From assembly GCA_026390695.1 (NCBI GenBank), contig JAPLFL010000123.1:62001-126000 (forward strand): a stretch of DNA of 64,000 nt, read 5' to 3'. The position numbers were made by a program, and so were the translations under genes. Below are positions 15,951 through 25,280 of the stretch, piece by piece. This stretch comes from Candidatus Kapaibacterium sp. Lineage in GTDB: Bacteria > Bacteroidota > Ignavibacteria > Kapaibacteriales > UBA2268. Within the stretch, counting starts at the first letter, position 1, and every line of letters begins with the position of its first letter. The notes under the pieces are model-generated. The model was given only the letters and a program-made list of their open reading frames with translations, was not told the DNA's origin and searched no databases.

Positions 15951-17267
15951 ATGCAGGAAATAACTCCATTATTTGCAATTGATGCTGAAGAAATGCTTGA
16001 ATCAGGTTTTATCGAAGAGGCTATCGAACTTTGCATTGATGGACTGAGTGTTTATCCTGAATATTCTTCAGCATATTATATTTTGGCTCTTGCTTATAAG
16101 AAAAATGGCGATTTTGAGAATTACAAACAAACTGTCACAAAGAGCTCAAGTCTTTTCCCATCAAGTAGAGCCATCAGTGCTTTGATTAATAATATCGAAA
16201 ATGAATTTCAATCTAATGATATTACAGAGGAAATACTTGATTTAATACCTGATTCTCAAATTGAAGAATCAGAAAGTCCAGTTAATTCCGAATTTGAGAC
16301 CAATATTATTGATGAACATTTTGAATTTCCAGATAGTACAGATGTTGAGATCGAGGTGCCTCATGAATCAGTAATTGACGAAAATCCAAATAATTCAATT
16401 CAAGTTATTCAAACTGATGAAAACATATCTGAATTAGCAGATATAGCGCCTGAAGCCGAAATTGAAGATGAATTGGAAATATTTAAAAAAGGTATTTTGA
16501 ATGATCTTATCAAGGAAGTTGAAAATTTCATCTGTGATGACAATAAATCAGTTACTGAATCACAGCAAATTGCTCCAGAGCCGTCTTTGGAAGAATTTGA
16601 CCTTATTAAAGAATTTAATTCCCTAACTTCGGATGACTCTGATTTAATCTCCGATGAAATTGAAGAACAGGTTTCTGAGATAGAAATTATCGAAGTAGAA
16701 TATGTTTCAGAATCAGTAAATATTGACATTCTTTCGTTAGAAGAAGATCCAATAAATTCCGGTATGGATTTTTTAAAAATTTATGATTCTGGTAATTATG
16801 ATAAAACAAATCATGATGTGATAAGAGCTTCAAACTTGGCTCTAATACCGGGGCTGGATTTTTCACCAATAAAAATAAGCAAAAGTAAAAATTCGCAGAC
16901 TGATGTAAAATCTTCGAATTCATTTCAGAAAGAGGAATTCTTTATTCCTAAAGATTTTTCTTTAGCAACAAATATCACTACCAAATCAGACAATTCTTCA
17001 GTTAATTTTCTGATCGAAAAGCTTGATAACTTCTCCAAACCTGATTTTAACCATGATTTTTCTGATAATGAATTCGAAATTGAAGAGGATTATTATGAAG
17101 GACCGGAAATCTTAACTGATATTATGGCTGAAATATATTTATCACAGGATAAATTTCCTGAAGCTATTGATGTTTATAGTAAACTAATGATTCAAAATCC
17201 TGACAAAAAGGATTTTTACTTAAATAAAATCGCTGAAATAGAATCAATCTCCTTTAACGGGAATTAA
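15951..17267 (+). CDS. Acidic protein with terminal TPR motifs
   Basis: The 438-residue protein has TPR-like helices at residues 5-65 (MLESGFIEEAIELCIDGL, AYYILALAYKKNGDFENYKQ) and another repeat at 395-435 (AEIYLSQDKFPEAIDVYSKLMIQNP). The middle 300 residues are very rich in Glu, Asp, Ser and Asn and are probably disordered. No signal peptide is seen. The role is unknown; the shape suggests a scaffold. CGTAATTTAA (15905-15914) lies 46 bases before the start. The 3' end overlaps the convergent response regulator by four bases. Confidence 0.75.
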   Translation: MQEITPLFAIDAEEMLESGFIEEAIELCIDGLSVYPEYSSAYYILALAYKKNGDFENYKQTVTKSSSLFPSSRAISALINNIENEFQSNDITEEILDLIPDSQIEESESPVNSEFETNIIDEHFEFPDSTDVEIEVPHESVIDENPNNSIQVIQTDENISELADIAPEAEIEDELEIFKKGILNDLIKEVENFICDDNKSVTESQQIAPEPSLEEFDLIKEFNSLTSDDSDLISDEIEEQVSEIEIIEVEYVSESVNIDILSLEEDPINSGMDFLKIYDSGNYDKTNHDVIRASNLALIPGLDFSPIKISKSKNSQTDVKSSNSFQKEEFFIPKDFSLATNITTKSDNSSVNFLIEKLDNFSKPDFNHDFSDNEFEIEEDYYEGPEILTDIMAEIYLSQDKFPEAIDVYSKLMIQNPDKKDFYLNKIAEIESISFNGN

Positions 17268-18466
17268 CCGTTTAACTTAATATAAATGTTCCCTAAAATC
17301 GGATCACTTGAATTAAGAGAAAATATTTTTTGAATAACATTATCGCGTAAACGTGCTCCTGCAGGTAATAATTTTAATCCGGAGTTTGTTATTATATCCC
17401 GTGCTAAAACCATACCATCCTTTAAATCAGCTAATTGGTAAGCCATTTCAGAAACAGATTGAGCCGATGAACTAAGAGTACCAATAAATTGCTCAAATAA
17501 AACAATAACCCGATGGTCATAAATTCTTTTTGATTCGGATTGTAACAATGTCAATACTTCGCTTGAAGATTTATTATTCCTCTGTAATTCTTCTTCATAA
17601 TCCAGAGCTACTCTGATTATTCTCGAAGCTAAAGGTATTTGCCAGGATTGCAGTCTTTCAGGAATACCAGAACCATCAAAATTCTCATAAAGGCTATAGA
17701 GGATATTTCCGATCGGTTTATATCTCTGGACACTGCTCATTATATCACGTGCAACATTAGATACCTGAAACATTAATTTATGATTAGGTCTCCCATTCAG
17801 CATGACCGGTACTTGTAATAATTCATCGGGAAGAAATAAACGTCCAACCAGACAAAGGGAAGCAGCAACTTCAATCTCTTTTATTTGTTTTTCATCAAAC
17901 TCATTCATAGCTTTGGCAATCCATACAGAAGATTTTGCTACTCGTTTCAACATATCTCCAGAAGATGGTATTCGAGCTTGCAAAAATTTACCTGCTAATG
18001 TTAAAAGGTCGCCCAGGCTACTTTCAAGTTCATTCTTCATCTCAACGAGCATCTTATTTTCGGAAGAATACTGTTGCTGGAGCCCTACTATTCTTGAAGC
18101 TGAACGCAATCTTGCCTGAAGTTCATCAATATTAATCGGTTTAAAAATAAAATCGTCACCACCGCTATGGAGGGCATCAATAAGGATATTACGGTCATTA
18201 TTAGCAGTTAAGATAATAAAATAAATATCGTTAAACCTCTCATCCAATCTAAGTCTTTTCAGGAATTGCAAACCGTCTAACCGAGGCATAGTATAATCAG
18301 ACAAAATAATTGACGGATGATGAGTTTGAGCTAAATTGAGCCCTGTAGCACCATCAGAAGCCGTATAAATAGTAACATTAGGAAAAGACTTACCTACAAT
18401 TGACTTCAAGGTAAAAACGATGGTATCGTCATCGTCCACTATTAAAAAAGAAATTTTTGAATCCAT
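17264..18466 (-). CDS. Response regulator with degenerate HD-GYP domain
   Basis: The receiver domain (1-125) is intact, with acidic pocket DDDD at 11-14, phospho-acceptor Asp57 and Lys109 in FKP. A coiled linker leads to a domain aligned to HD-GYP (170-340). There the HDIGK motif is replaced by LCLVGR (AASLCLVGRL, 201-210), and HHExxDGSGYP becomes LYENFDGSGIPE (259-270), with VADVYD as VALDYEE. The metal ligands are thus missing and c-di-GMP hydrolysis is unlikely. It is the last gene of the TPR-motA-motB operon, nine bases after motB, so phosphorylation-dependent control of the stator is a reasonable guess. Confidence 0.85.
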   Translation of the reverse strand: MDSKISFLIVDDDDTIVFTLKSIVGKSFPNVTIYTASDGATGLNLAQTHHPSIILSDYTMPRLDGLQFLKRLRLDERFNDIYFIILTANNDRNILIDALHSGGDDFIFKPINIDELQARLRSASRIVGLQQQYSSENKMLVEMKNELESSLGDLLTLAGKFLQARIPSSGDMLKRVAKSSVWIAKAMNEFDEKQIKEIEVAASLCLVGRLFLPDELLQVPVMLNGRPNHKLMFQVSNVARDIMSSVQRYKPIGNILYSLYENFDGSGIPERLQSWQIPLASRIIRVALDYEEELQRNNKSSSEVLTLLQSESKRIYDHRVIVLFEQFIGTLSSSAQSVSEMAYQLADLKDGMVLARDIITNSGLKLLPAGARLRDNVIQKIFSLNSSDPILGNIYIKLNG

Positions 18467-18475
18467 CTATTGACC

Positions 18476-19366
18476 TTATTTATTTTTTATAAATTCTTTT
18501 GCACTTATATTTTTTACAAGAATAGTTACACGTCTATTCATAACGTCAAAAGCATTGTTTGGATTTCTAAGTTTTTTATCAGCATACCCTTTAACTTCTT
18601 TAACCTGATCAGGCCATAATCCTTTCAATTCTAAAACTCTTCTTGCAGCATTAGCTCTGTCTGCAGAAAGTTCCCAATTTGAATAAACAGCATTATTTCC
18701 ATAACCACGGCTGTCAGTATGCCCTTCAACTTCGATATTATTAGTTAGTTTTCCGAACTCTCCTGCAAGCTGCGAAATTATCTCAATCGCTTTAGGTTTT
18801 AATTTAGAACTACCAACTTCAAAAAACATGGACTCTGATGTTTCAATGAGTTCTACTCTCAATCCTTCGTTGGTCATTTCCATTTTTACAGATTTCAAAA
18901 GTTCTTCCAATTCGGGTCTCTCGTTAGTAAGTTCATTAAATACCTTTTGCAAAGCATCAGCAGTCTCTTTGACTTTTTTTGTTGCATCTGCACTATCTTG
19001 AGTAGCCTTCTTTAATGATTTTGCAGAATCATTTTCAGGAACAAATGATATTTCCATGGGATTACCTTTACCTTTTTCACCCTTCCCTTTTTCAGGAACA
19101 AGCTTTACAGGGGATTCGATAGGTCTGGTCTGCTTACCGGTTATATAACTAAAAGCTCCGGGATCCTGAAAATAAGCAGTAATCGATTCCTTGGTTTGCT
19201 CACTGGAAGCCAGAATCCACATAACAATAAAGAAAGCCATCATTGCAGTAACAAAGTCAGCATAAGCAACTTTCCAAGCACCACCGTGAGCTGCATGCGA
19301 AGCATGCCCCTTCCTCTTTTTGATAATAATCGGTTCTTCCCGATGTTTTTGCTCTTCATTTGCCAT
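18476..19366 (-). CDS. motB: MotB-family stator protein
   Basis: MotB with MotA forms an ion-driven stator that turns a rotor while anchored to peptidoglycan. The N-terminal HGGAWKVAYADFVTAMMAFF places the ion-binding Asp at residue 37 within the single helix (33-53). A plug/linker rich in Lys/Glu spans 55-170. The C-terminal OmpA-like domain has EVEGHTDSRGY and MNRRVTILV. The Asp is conserved, so the channel should be functional. It lies 45 bases after motA. Confidence 0.9.
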   Translation of the reverse strand: MANEEQKHREEPIIIKKRKGHASHAAHGGAWKVAYADFVTAMMAFFIVMWILASSEQTKESITAYFQDPGAFSYITGKQTRPIESPVKLVPEKGKGEKGKGNPMEISFVPENDSAKSLKKATQDSADATKKVKETADALQKVFNELTNERPELEELLKSVKMEMTNEGLRVELIETSESMFFEVGSSKLKPKAIEIISQLAGEFGKLTNNIEVEGHTDSRGYGNNAVYSNWELSADRANAARRVLELKGLWPDQVKEVKGYADKKLRNPNNAFDVMNRRVTILVKNISAKEFIKNK

Positions 19367-19411
19367 AAATATTTATACTTATAATTTTTTATCAATTTAA
19401 TTTATGATTTA

Positions 19412-20263
19412 TTATCTTGATCCTTTAATTGCATCCTCGGTTTCTTTGAAAGTAGGCCTTGAATCCGGATCAATTGTTCTACGTCCATATTCAATAGCTA
19501 CAGAAGCAGGTGCACCTTTTGCAAATGAAAGTAGCGCTGCCTTGATACATTGCATATAACGTGCATCCTTCGTTCTGTTAAAATCCATAGCTCTCGCAAG
19601 CGGGCCAACAAAACCATAAGAAAGTAAAACGCCAAGAAAAGTTCCGACCAATGCACTTGCGACGTGATGTCCTACTGCTTCGGCACCAGCGCCGATACTA
19701 CCCATTGTTATAATAATACCAAGAACAGCAGCCACAATTCCCAGACCGGGGAATGCATCTCCCATAATTGATAATGAAGCTGCCGGAATGGCATCCTCCT
19801 CATGATGGGCTTCCAGATCAAGGTCCATTAGTTCTTCAAGATCGTGAGCGGGCACCCCACCGGATAGAACCACTTTAAGTGTATCGCAGAGAAATTCTAC
19901 ACCATGAGGGTTATTTAAAAAAGTTGCATATTTTGAAAGAATCGGACTTGATTCAGGTTTTTCAATATGCTGTTCAAGTGCAATGAGTCCCTCTCTTTTA
20001 GCAAATTGGAACAATTCATACAATAGTTTTAAAACCTCTATATAGGCTTGTTTATTTGCTTTAGGCCCCTTCAAACTGCCAATGATGCCATTTAATATCT
20101 TTTTTAATATGGAAATAGGATTTGCAATTAACAATGAACCTACTGCTGCTCCACCTATAACCAAAAATTCTGAGGGCTGGATAAGAGTAATTAGATTACC
20201 ACCTCCCCACAAGAATCCTCCTAACAAGGAAACAAAAACAATTATCGCTCCAACTATAACCAT
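19412..20263 (-). CDS. motA: MotA-family stator protein
   Basis: The 283-residue protein has four predicted helices (about 2-20, 33-50, 168-190 and 200-222), as in MotA. The family blocks PSEFLVIGGAAVGSLL, GDAFPGLGIVAAVLGIIITMGSI and HVASALVGTFLGVLLSYGF are present, including the Pro in the third helix. Ion source (proton or sodium) cannot be told from sequence. It is the second gene of the operon, 36 bases after the TPR lipoprotein. No other flagellar gene is in the window, so its rotor is unseen. Confidence 0.92.
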   Translation of the reverse strand: MVIVGAIIVFVSLLGGFLWGGGNLITLIQPSEFLVIGGAAVGSLLIANPISILKKILNGIIGSLKGPKANKQAYIEVLKLLYELFQFAKREGLIALEQHIEKPESSPILSKYATFLNNPHGVEFLCDTLKVVLSGGVPAHDLEELMDLDLEAHHEEDAIPAASLSIMGDAFPGLGIVAAVLGIIITMGSIGAGAEAVGHHVASALVGTFLGVLLSYGFVGPLARAMDFNRTKDARYMQCIKAALLSFAKGAPASVAIEYGRRTIDPDSRPTFKETEDAIKGSR

Positions 20264-20299
20264 AATAAATCCTTCTATTTGCTAAATATTTTATTCAAT

Positions 20300-21937
20300 T
20301 TACAATTTTTCTAACTTTTTTAACAGTGAATTGCTTTTGGGTTCAATTTTTAACCCCTCCAAATAAGCTTTTTTAGCACTTTCTTTACTTTTAAGCTCTA
20401 TATATATATCGCCCAAATGTTCGAAAACTTCAGCTACATTTGCACCTTTTTCAATAGCCCTTCGAATGTATTCCAAGGCATAACCGTAATTTTTAAGTTC
20501 AAAATTTATCCAACCATAAGTATCAAGGAATGAAAAGTTGCTGCTATCCGACATAATCGCGATATTACTCATTTGTAAAGCCTTTTCCAGATTCAATTTT
20601 CTTGACGCTAATGAATAGGCATAATTATTATTTAAAAGCGGATCATCCGGATGGATTCCGAGTGCCTTTTCATAATAATAGATCATTGAGTCAATTTTAT
20701 TCGACTTGTCAAATAAATAGCCCAATTGATTCAGGCATTCAAAGCAAGAATCATCAACTGTCAATCCCGCCTGAAGAATAAATTTGGCATCCTCAAAATT
20801 TTTAGATTCAATCAGACCTGATCCATAGAGTGAATAATATCGGCTGTCGTTCAAATGTGACTGAAGGCAGTCTTTCAAAATTTTGACAGTCTTCTCGGGT
20901 TTTTTACTATAAAGAAAATATTGAGCGATAAAAAAGTTAAAATCTGACTTTGAATCAGTAGTTTTAAGTGTATTTTCGAAGAATTTTTCTGCTGTCACTG
21001 TATCTGAAATAGTGAGAGCTAATCGCCCACTCATAGTCAGCAATAGGGGAACAAAATAAAATCTGTTATCTACTTTATCAATAAATTGTCGTAATTCAGA
21101 AGCAGGAATCCTTGAAGTATCCGACGAAGCTGATTGTGCAAAGGCAATATAGAAGATGTCTAAATCAGGTTGAGTAATATATTTATCTGCATCATCAAGT
21201 ATAGACAGGCTTTCAATCCAATGTCCGCGGTCAAGATAATAACGATTCAACTTTTGAAGCGCACCAAAATCACTTGGTTTTAATTTTCTTATTTTAATCA
21301 ATGTTCTAATATACTTTTCATCGTTCTTTAAATTACTGTATATGGCAGCCATCCTATTTAGAACAGTAATTTCATCACCAATTTCAGTTAACTGCTCATA
21401 TATTTTTAATGCCTCACGTGGATCTTTCATCTCGTAAAGTTTGGCCAGATGGAGCTTCCTTTCATATTTCGGTTCAAGAGCAACAATATTTTTATAAATG
21501 GTAATGGCATTGGTAGCCTCATATCGAAGAATATAAATCTCAGATAATAATTCCATTGATGGAATAAAATTAGGATTTTTATCAAGAGCTTTAAGCGCGT
21601 AATTGAGCGACTGGTCTAACTTCCCGATTTCCTTGTAATTTTTGGCAATCATATATAAAATTGCGGCACTCGAATCAAAACGTAAAGCATCCATAAATTC
21701 CAGAATTGCATCGGAAAAATACAGTTGAGCCTGATAGGCAGAGCCACGAATAATAAATTCTTTGGCTAAAGGTGCAATTTCGTTCGTGTCAATCCTGCTC
21801 AATTCACGTCGCTCAGTGTTTATTAACTTTGAATATTTCTCACTCGGTGTGGCTAATCTTGTACAAGCCACAGTCGAAGCTAAAAATATAAACAAAATAT
21901 ATATTAATTTTTTTAAAAGCATTATTTTAATATTCAA
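20300..21937 (-). CDS. TPR-repeat lipoprotein
   Basis: The 545-residue protein has a lipoprotein signal ending in STVAC (Cys25) and at least ten TPR-like helix pairs from residue 50 to the end, for example ILYMIAKNYKEIGKLDQSLNYALKAL and LNNNYAYSLASRKLNLEKAL. It should be membrane-anchored facing the periplasm. As the first gene of the motA-motB-regulator operon, it may help assemble the stator or a partner structure. An ATG five codons in is an alternative start. Confidence 0.85.
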   Translation of the reverse strand: MNIKIMLLKKLIYILFIFLASTVACTRLATPSEKYSKLINTERRELSRIDTNEIAPLAKEFIIRGSAYQAQLYFSDAILEFMDALRFDSSAAILYMIAKNYKEIGKLDQSLNYALKALDKNPNFIPSMELLSEIYILRYEATNAITIYKNIVALEPKYERKLHLAKLYEMKDPREALKIYEQLTEIGDEITVLNRMAAIYSNLKNDEKYIRTLIKIRKLKPSDFGALQKLNRYYLDRGHWIESLSILDDADKYITQPDLDIFYIAFAQSASSDTSRIPASELRQFIDKVDNRFYFVPLLLTMSGRLALTISDTVTAEKFFENTLKTTDSKSDFNFFIAQYFLYSKKPEKTVKILKDCLQSHLNDSRYYSLYGSGLIESKNFEDAKFILQAGLTVDDSCFECLNQLGYLFDKSNKIDSMIYYYEKALGIHPDDPLLNNNYAYSLASRKLNLEKALQMSNIAIMSDSSNFSFLDTYGWINFELKNYGYALEYIRRAIEKGANVAEVFEHLGDIYIELKSKESAKKAYLEGLKIEPKSNSLLKKLEKL

Positions 21938-22072
21938 ATATCTAAAAACTCCAATTCATCTTATTTAAAAAACGTTAAATCAAATTGAAACACAATTTAT
22001 TTCATTTCGTATAATTTATTATCGGGAAAAAGTAATTAATTTTCAGATTCTGTTAATTAAAAATGAAAAACT

Positions 22073-22531
22073 ATGCTAACAAGAATAGCCCAGATCAATA
22101 AAATTGAAATTTCTGAAATATTCACACCCGATAAATCTACTTTCATAGAACTTCCCTTATTCCTTGAATCAGTATCTGCCGGTTTTCCTTCTCCTGCAGA
22201 CGATTATCTTGAAAATAAATTAGATTTGAATGATTTATTAATAAGAAATCCATCATCTACATTTTATGTACGTGTTACAGGTAATTCAATGATCAATGCT
22301 GGCATCTATTCAGGCGATATCTTAGTTGTTGACAGATCATTACAAGCCAAGGACAGCAATATTGTTATCGCTGTAATAAATGGTGAATTAACTGTCAAAA
22401 GGCTTCAGATTTTAAAAGATAAAATATTTTTACAGCCTGAAAACTCAAGATACAAGCCGATCGAGATCAAAGAAGAGATGAATTTTGAGGTCTGGGGCGT
22501 AGTCTCAACAGTTATTCATTCTGTAATATAA
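22073..22531 (+). CDS. umuD: UmuD-like self-cleaving S24 protein
   Basis: UmuD is cleaved on RecA filaments and then becomes a subunit of translesion polymerase V. The 152-residue protein aligns along its whole length to UmuD: the cleavage site Ala36-Gly37 (SAGFPSPADDY), the catalytic Ser72 in TGNSM and Lys109 in ELTVKRL. There is no helix-turn-helix, which separates it from LexA. No umuC follows; the next gene is an aminotransferase 15 bases on. TTCGTATAATTT at 22006-22017 may be its promoter. No LexA-type box was recognised. Confidence 0.88.
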   Translation: MLTRIAQINKIEISEIFTPDKSTFIELPLFLESVSAGFPSPADDYLENKLDLNDLLIRNPSSTFYVRVTGNSMINAGIYSGDILVVDRSLQAKDSNIVIAVINGELTVKRLQILKDKIFLQPENSRYKPIEIKEEMNFEVWGVVSTVIHSVI

Positions 22532-22546
22532 TTAATAGGTGAAAAT

Positions 22547-23728
22547 TTGAATTCATACATAGAAAAAGAAAAAGAGTACATTTTTCAAACATATAAAAGA
22601 TACCCGATTTCTATTGAAAAAGGCATTGGATGCAGGCTTTATGACTTTGAAGGAAACTCATATCTTGATTTTTTAGGTGGTATTGCCGTAAATGCGCTTG
22701 GGCACAGTCATCCAAAGGTTTTGAAAGCCTTACACGAGCAGATGGAAAAATACTTACACATTTCCAATTACTTCTATCAAGAGCCACAGATCAAATTAGC
22801 TGAGAAATTAACCCAAATGAGTCCTTATGATAAAGTCTTTTTTTCAAACTCAGGAACCGAAGCAACCGAAGCAGCCCTTAAACTTGCTCGGCTTTGGGGA
22901 AATAAATATTCTAAAAGTAAAGTAATATCCTTTACTAACGCATTTCATGGCCGCAGCTATGGCGCACTATCTCTTATGGATAAAGCATTATATAAAGAAA
23001 ATATGGGGCCATTTCTTCAGGATATAAATATTATAGCTTATAATAACATAGAAGCCATCAGAGCCAATATTAACAACGATACATCTGCTGTTATATTAGA
23101 GTTCATTCAGGGAGAAGGTGGAATAGTCGGAGTTTCAGAAGATTTTGTTAAAGAATTGTTTGAACTACGAGATAAATTAGGATTTATTATTATAGCAGAT
23201 GAAATTCAGTCTGGCGCGGGTAGAACAGGAAAATTATTTGCTTTTGAACATTACGGAGTTAAACCAGATATTATTACAATGGCAAAAGGAATTGGCGGAG
23301 GGCTGCCACTGGGAGGCGTTTTAACGACCAATCAAATAGCAACGTTATTTGGATATGGTACTCATGGCACTACTTATGGAGGCAATGCACTGGCTTGTGC
23401 TGCCGGTTTGGTGGTATTAGAGGAATTAGAGGCAGGACTTCTTCATCAAGTAACTGAAAATGGTAATTATTTAAAATCTGAATTAATCCAAATCAAAGAA
23501 CTCTTTCCAAATCATATATCAGAAGTGCGAGGAATAGGATTTCTCCAAGGACTATCGCTAAGTTTCGAGGCATCCGAACTTGTCGTTGAATTACGGAATC
23601 ATAAAATAATCGGCAATGCAACAAGCGGAAATGTGCTCAGGATTATACCGCCATTAATAGTTACAAAACTTGAAATCGATGAATTCATCACAGCTTTAAA
23701 GCAATCAATTGATATTATAAAAAAATAG
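22547..23728 (+). CDS. Acetylornithine-type class III aminotransferase
   Basis: This is a PLP enzyme of the ArgD/GabT/RocD fold, 393 residues. Family blocks are DFLGGIAVNALGHSHPKV, SGTEATEAALKLAR, AFHGRSYGALS, VILEFIQGEGGI, IADEIQSGAGRTG and the PLP-binding Lys247 in MAKGIGGGLPLG. ArgD-like length and FHGRSYGALS favour acetylornithine or succinyl-ornithine as substrate. The start is TTG, placed after AGGTG at six bases; no ATG occurs near the N terminus. No arginine genes lie nearby. Confidence 0.85.
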   Translation: MNSYIEKEKEYIFQTYKRYPISIEKGIGCRLYDFEGNSYLDFLGGIAVNALGHSHPKVLKALHEQMEKYLHISNYFYQEPQIKLAEKLTQMSPYDKVFFSNSGTEATEAALKLARLWGNKYSKSKVISFTNAFHGRSYGALSLMDKALYKENMGPFLQDINIIAYNNIEAIRANINNDTSAVILEFIQGEGGIVGVSEDFVKELFELRDKLGFIIIADEIQSGAGRTGKLFAFEHYGVKPDIITMAKGIGGGLPLGGVLTTNQIATLFGYGTHGTTYGGNALACAAGLVVLEELEAGLLHQVTENGNYLKSELIQIKELFPNHISEVRGIGFLQGLSLSFEASELVVELRNHKIIGNATSGNVLRIIPPLIVTKLEIDEFITALKQSIDIIKK

Positions 23729-23753
23729 TATTTTTTCACTTATAGGTAAAAAT

Positions 23754-25280
23754 ATGATAATTAACAGTAGAAGAGATTTTATTAAAACTAGCGCAGTGGG
23801 GGCCGGAGTTATGCTTGCATCCAATTTTTGGGTTGACAAACTTATAGCCGGATCCGCTCCGGCAGCAGGAAAAGACTTTATTCAACAGAGATTTGGACTT
23901 TCACCCGATGAAATCCAAAAAACATTAGCCATGGCACTCTCTCGTGGTGCTGACTTTGCAGAACTGTACTTTGAATACAGAATATCGAACTCCATAGGTA
24001 TGGAAGAAGATATTATCAGAAGTACATCCGAAGGAATTACTCTGGGAGTAGGTATCAGAGTTTTGAAGAATAAAATTACAGGGTATGGTTATACTAATGA
24101 TCTTACTATGGAAAGTTTAATCAGAACTGCACTCAGTGCTGCTGCGATTGCTCGTGAGGCAAAACATTCCGATATAATTAGTTTTATGACGCGAACACCT
24201 AATCATCAGGTTTATGAATTAAAAAATCCATTAACCGAAGCAAAATTGAATGATAAAATACAATTAGTCCGCGATGGATACGAAATTGCAAAGAATTATG
24301 ACTCTAAGATCAAGAAGGTCTCAGCTTCATTGGCAGACGAAATTCAGTATATAGCAATCGCAAACAGCGAAGGCCTGCTTGAATATGATGTACGCCCCCA
24401 AGCCCGATTAAATGTGAGTGTCACAGCCGAAGATAAAGGAGTACGTAACACAGGAAGTTCTAATGCAGGCGGACGTGTCGGAATTGATTTTTACAAAAAT
24501 ATTCGTACACCTAAGGATATTGCAAAAAAAGCAGCTGAAGAGGCTTTAATTCTTATTACAGCCAAAAATGCTCCTCCGGGAACTATGCCTGTAGTATTAA
24601 GCAAGGATGAATCAGGTGTTATGATACATGAGGCTGTAGGACATCCTTTAGAGGCAGATGCGAATTGGAAAAAAACTTCTATTATGCATGATAAAATGGG
24701 GCAAATGGTGTCAAATCCAATTGTCACCATTTACGACGATGCTACTATCCCCAATCTACGGGGATCGTTGAATATTGATGATGAAGGAACTCCTACAGAA
24801 AATGCGATGTTAATTGAAAAAGGAAAACTTGTCGGATTCCTTAATGACCGTTTGGGAGCCAAAATTTTAGGGCATAAGATGAATGGCCATGCCCGTCGCG
24901 AATCATACATGAGTCCTCCTATTCCTCGAATGAACAATACTGTTTTAGAAAAAGGAGATTCAGACCCTGCAGAAATAATTAAATCAGTCGAAAAAGGCTT
25001 TTATGCAGTTTCTTATCAAGGTGGCCAAGTTTCCGGAACTGGTAAATTTACATTTTCAGTTAATCTTGGATATATGATTGAAAATGGGAAATTAACGTAT
25101 CCCTTGAAAAATGCTACATTAATTGGGACAAATATTGAAATATTAAAGGAAATTTCTATGGTTGGAAATGATATGGGATTTTTTCTGGGTACATGCGGTA
25201 AAGATGGGCAGTCAGTACCGGTTACATGCGGTACTCCAACAATGAAAATATCAAAAATGACAGTCGGAGGTGTGGCATGA
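23754..25280 (+). CDS. tldD: TldD-family metallopeptidase with Tat signal
   Basis: TldD with TldE forms a heterodimeric zinc protease known to cut unfolded leader or modified peptides. The 508-residue protein has HEAVGH at 292-297, the HExxxH zinc site (His292, Glu293, His297), and the family block PVVLSKDESGVMIHEA. The N terminus begins SRRDFIK followed by a hydrophobic stretch (residues 12-28) and GSAPAAG, a good twin-arginine export signal. This is unlike the cytoplasmic E. coli enzyme. tldE follows with an ATGA overlap. Confidence 0.92.
   Translation: MIINSRRDFIKTSAVGAGVMLASNFWVDKLIAGSAPAAGKDFIQQRFGLSPDEIQKTLAMALSRGADFAELYFEYRISNSIGMEEDIIRSTSEGITLGVGIRVLKNKITGYGYTNDLTMESLIRTALSAAAIAREAKHSDIISFMTRTPNHQVYELKNPLTEAKLNDKIQLVRDGYEIAKNYDSKIKKVSASLADEIQYIAIANSEGLLEYDVRPQARLNVSVTAEDKGVRNTGSSNAGGRVGIDFYKNIRTPKDIAKKAAEEALILITAKNAPPGTMPVVLSKDESGVMIHEAVGHPLEADANWKKTSIMHDKMGQMVSNPIVTIYDDATIPNLRGSLNIDDEGTPTENAMLIEKGKLVGFLNDRLGAKILGHKMNGHARRESYMSPPIPRMNNTVLEKGDSDPAEIIKSVEKGFYAVSYQGGQVSGTGKFTFSVNLGYMIENGKLTYPLKNATLIGTNIEILKEISMVGNDMGFFLGTCGKDGQSVPVTCGTPTMKISKMTVGGVA

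Noticed and set aside
16409-16729. A 106-residue frame opposite the acidic TPR gene
   Set aside because: It is the Ser/Ile-rich mirror of the Glu/Asp-rich region, a composition shadow.
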